A stretch of DNA of 64,000 bases, taken from assembly GCA_965263155.1 (NCBI GenBank), contig OZ253586.1, positions 1,240,001 to 1,304,000 of the forward strand, given 5' to 3'. Within the stretch, counting starts at the first letter, position 1. Each line of letters starts with the position of its first letter. The translations under genes were made by a program, and so were the position numbers. This DNA is from JAAXIE01 sp965263155. GTDB lineage: Bacteria; Chloroflexota; Dehalococcoidia; Lucifugimonadales; JAAXIE01. Positions 62,275 through 64,000 of the stretch are shown in pieces. The notes under the pieces are model-generated. The model saw nothing but the letters and a program-made list of their open reading frames with translations. It did no database searches and was not told the origin of the DNA.

Positions 62275-63554
62275 CTCGCGCGGCCTGCGGGTGCAGTCGG
62301 GGTGCCTCGTGGCCTAGCACCCGTGTTCGGAGCAACCAAGGCTACGACCGTGCCCACCGCAAAGCTGCCGGCGCCGAAGTAGAACACGGCGTCCCAGTTC
62401 CATCCGGCTAGCACGCCTGATATCAGCGACGCCCCGAAGCCCACGAAAGTCCCCACCCCCCACAGCAAGCCCACTGCGCTGCCTTCCAGCCCGTGTTCCG
62501 CAGCCAAGTCCATCGCAGCCGCTTGGGTTAGCGAGTTGACCGAGAACAGGAAAGCTCCGAACAGCGCCACAGCCCCTGTGAAGCCGATTCCCTCGCCTAC
62601 GGCAACCATCCACAACGGCGGGATCACCGAGGCGGCCATCACGAAGACGATCATCGGCTTGCGCCCAAACCGGTCAGACAACCAGCCTAGGATGGGACCC
62701 GCAACGATTGCAAGGGCGGTGAAGAGCGCGACGTGGAACGCTATCCCTCCCGTGCCCATGCCGATTTCGTCCTTCAGGTAGAGGGGGATGCCCAGCAGCA
62801 GGGCCCGGTCCCCCACGCCACGCACGGCGTTTACTGTTATCAGGCTGATCATCCCGCCACTACGCACGACGCCAGCCAACGGCACCCCCTTCCGCCTCAG
62901 GTTGTAGCGGAAGGAGCGCAGATGCGGGGCGGGCAGCGGACCCCCCACGTTGCGCATGAAAACGAAAATCAACACCGCGATGATCGCGATCACAGGTACG
63001 CCCGTCATTACGACGCCCTGCCAGTTAAGCACTATCAGCAGCGCCCACACGATTATGGGTGCTACTGCCTCTCCAATATTCCCAGTGGAACGGTGCAGCG
63101 CCATGAACAGGCCACGACGTGTGGGATACATCAGCGAAAGCAGCGCCATGGCGGGGGGGTGCCATAGCGCGCTGCCCCCGGACGCCACCATGATGGATAT
63201 CATGATGATGAGATAGCTCGTGGAGAGACCCACCAGCAGGTACCCGATCCCCATCATGGCCATGGCCATCCACAGCACATGCCCCATCCGGTGCTGGAAC
63301 ATGTCTACCAGAAACCCAGTAGACATGGCCATGGTCCCTGCCGCCAGCGAACGCACCCCATCCAGAAGGAACGTCTGGAAGGGGGGCAGTCCCAGAGCCT
63401 CATGTATCTCCGTCAGCAACACCAAGAACCCGCGAGCATAGATATGCTCAATGGTGTGGGACCCGATGATGCTGCCCGCCCGCACCGAGTGTGGTGCCGG
63501 CCCCGTTGGCGCAGGACGCGCCAACCTGCCGGAGGGAACGGCTTGGCCTACCAA
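62271..63554 (-). CDS. Major facilitator superfamily transporter
   Basis: A 427-aa MFS protein with about 12 hydrophobic helices. The cytoplasmic loop GWLSDRFGRKPMIVF is the family's conserved motif. The N-terminal 35 residues before HIYARGFLVLLTEIH may not be translated; the open frame begins with TTG and no good start is evident. The substrate is unknown. Its 3' end overlaps the convergent hydrolase gene by 4 bases. Confidence 0.83.
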   Translation of the reverse strand: MVGQAVPSGRLARPAPTGPAPHSVRAGSIIGSHTIEHIYARGFLVLLTEIHEALGLPPFQTFLLDGVRSLAAGTMAMSTGFLVDMFQHRMGHVLWMAMAMMGIGYLLVGLSTSYLIIMISIMVASGGSALWHPPAMALLSLMYPTRRGLFMALHRSTGNIGEAVAPIIVWALLIVLNWQGVVMTGVPVIAIIAVLIFVFMRNVGGPLPAPHLRSFRYNLRRKGVPLAGVVRSGGMISLITVNAVRGVGDRALLLGIPLYLKDEIGMGTGGIAFHVALFTALAIVAGPILGWLSDRFGRKPMIVFVMAASVIPPLWMVAVGEGIGFTGAVALFGAFLFSVNSLTQAAAMDLAAEHGLEGSAVGLLWGVGTFVGFGASLISGVLAGWNWDAVFYFGAGSFAVGTVVALVAPNTGARPRGTPTAPAGRAS

Positions 63555-63701
63555 GAAAACCTCAGACTGGGGAAGGGGTGTGTCAGCGGCGGGGCTTGCG
63601 GACAGTCATGGTACATCGGGGGAGATTATAGCCCCAAGGGGGCGAAGCTACAAACACGGCTGCTTCATTCTTGATCGGATGCCCAGGCATGGTGCCAAAA
63701 A

Positions 63702-64000
63702 CTACCAATGGTCAAGAAGGTGACTTGCAATAGGGATAGCGCGGCTAGCGCCATTGGCGTTGCTGGCTGCGAAGAACAGCTCGAACATGGCTGAGCGTCC
63801 AGAGTTTGTGAATGTACGGGAAGTGGGTGCTACGCGATAGAAAACAGATTCCAATCGCTCCCTATATCGGGCTGCAATTTGCCTGTTGCCTCTAGGCCTT
63901 TCTTGTCGGGGCCCGTCGTCCAGAAATGAGAGTTGCCGGGAGACTTGGTAAAAGTTCTTCCAATACTCCCTACCTCCGAAGATCCGGTCAAGGGACCTGT
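63702..64000 (-). CDS. Partial protein, possibly three-Cys-motif partner (TcmP)-like
   Basis: The 3' end of a gene running off the window, at least 98 codons, ending GRSAMFELFFAASNANGASR then AIPIASHLLDHW. This C-terminus reminds me of TcmP proteins, but the visible part is too short to be sure. The beginning lies beyond the window. Confidence 0.5.
   Translation of the reverse strand, partial: RSLDRIFGGREYWKNFYQVSRQLSFLDDGPRQERPRGNRQIAARYRERLESVFYRVAPTSRTFTNSGRSAMFELFFAASNANGASRAIPIASHLLDHW

Overview
The window reads as chromosomal DNA of a Chloroflexota bacterium, most likely of the SAR202/Dehalococcoidia type. This is an inference from gene content: four luciferase-like flavin monooxygenases, a CaiB-type CoA-transferase, amidohydrolase, LigB-type dioxygenase, sulfite-oxidase-like enzyme, a fused 2-oxoacid:ferredoxin oxidoreductase, a Rex repressor and a canonical single-copy ATP synthase operon, in moderately GC-rich DNA. 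No rRNA, tRNA or CRISPR array was found.

The most striking feature is selenocysteine. Five genes (PrdB-like protein, grdA, grdB, a BtuF-like binding protein, and a MerB-like protein with two sites) are each interrupted by in-frame UGA exactly where their families carry Cys or Sec. A sixth gene, an alpha/beta hydrolase, is a weaker candidate. All seven UGA codons are followed by a 6-7 bp hairpin whose 3-5 nt loop has G among its first two bases and begins 17-22 nt after the UGA, which is the geometry of a bacterial SECIS element. A standard gene caller would report these genes as broken pairs.

Layout. 1-3.5 kb: SDR dehydrogenase, MazEF toxin-antitoxin pair, amidohydrolase, zeta-toxin-like kinase. 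3.6-10.8 kb: glycine-reductase-type cluster (PrdB-like selenoprotein, grdC, a collagen-like lipoprotein, grdA, grdE, grdB) without a visible grdD. 10.8-14.3 kb: decayed aspartic protease, LLM oxidoreductase, DEAD-box helicase. 14.6-17.3 kb: McrBC type IV restriction. 17.4-22.3 kb: 2-oxoacid:ferredoxin oxidoreductase and acyl-CoA ligase. 22.4-24.5 kb: amidase with a small partner, overlapped by HicAB. 24.7-31.3 kb: CoA-transferase, LLM enzymes, alcohol dehydrogenase, M20-like protein. 31.3-33.0 kb: AAA ATPase plus TOPRIM pair. 33.2-40.7 kb: esterase, cupin, sulfite-oxidase-like enzyme, PAC2 protein, LigB dioxygenase, then a Fic gene between 122-bp direct repeats copied from the 3' end of a metallo-hydrolase gene. 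40.9-49.0 kb: rex facing the complete atp operon, which includes an extra 31-codon membrane peptide and an AtpB with a long N-terminal extension. 49.1-56.4 kb: DUF151 nuclease, Lon-like protease, SCO1664/DUF3090 pair, LLM enzyme, Lon-substrate-binding-domain protein. 56.5-64 kb: selenocysteine BtuF-like protein, carbamoyltransferase, MerB-like diselenoprotein with trxB upstream, two alpha/beta hydrolases, an MFS transporter and a truncated gene at the edge.

Working together: GrdE/GrdB would activate a substrate and pass a carboxymethyl group to GrdA, and GrdC would receive the acyl group. TrxB could supply electrons to these selenol enzymes and to the MerB-like protein beside it. Rex faces the ATP synthase operon and may tie energy genes to NADH/NAD balance. 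No selA, selB, selC or selD lies in this window, so selenocysteine insertion must be encoded elsewhere in the genome.
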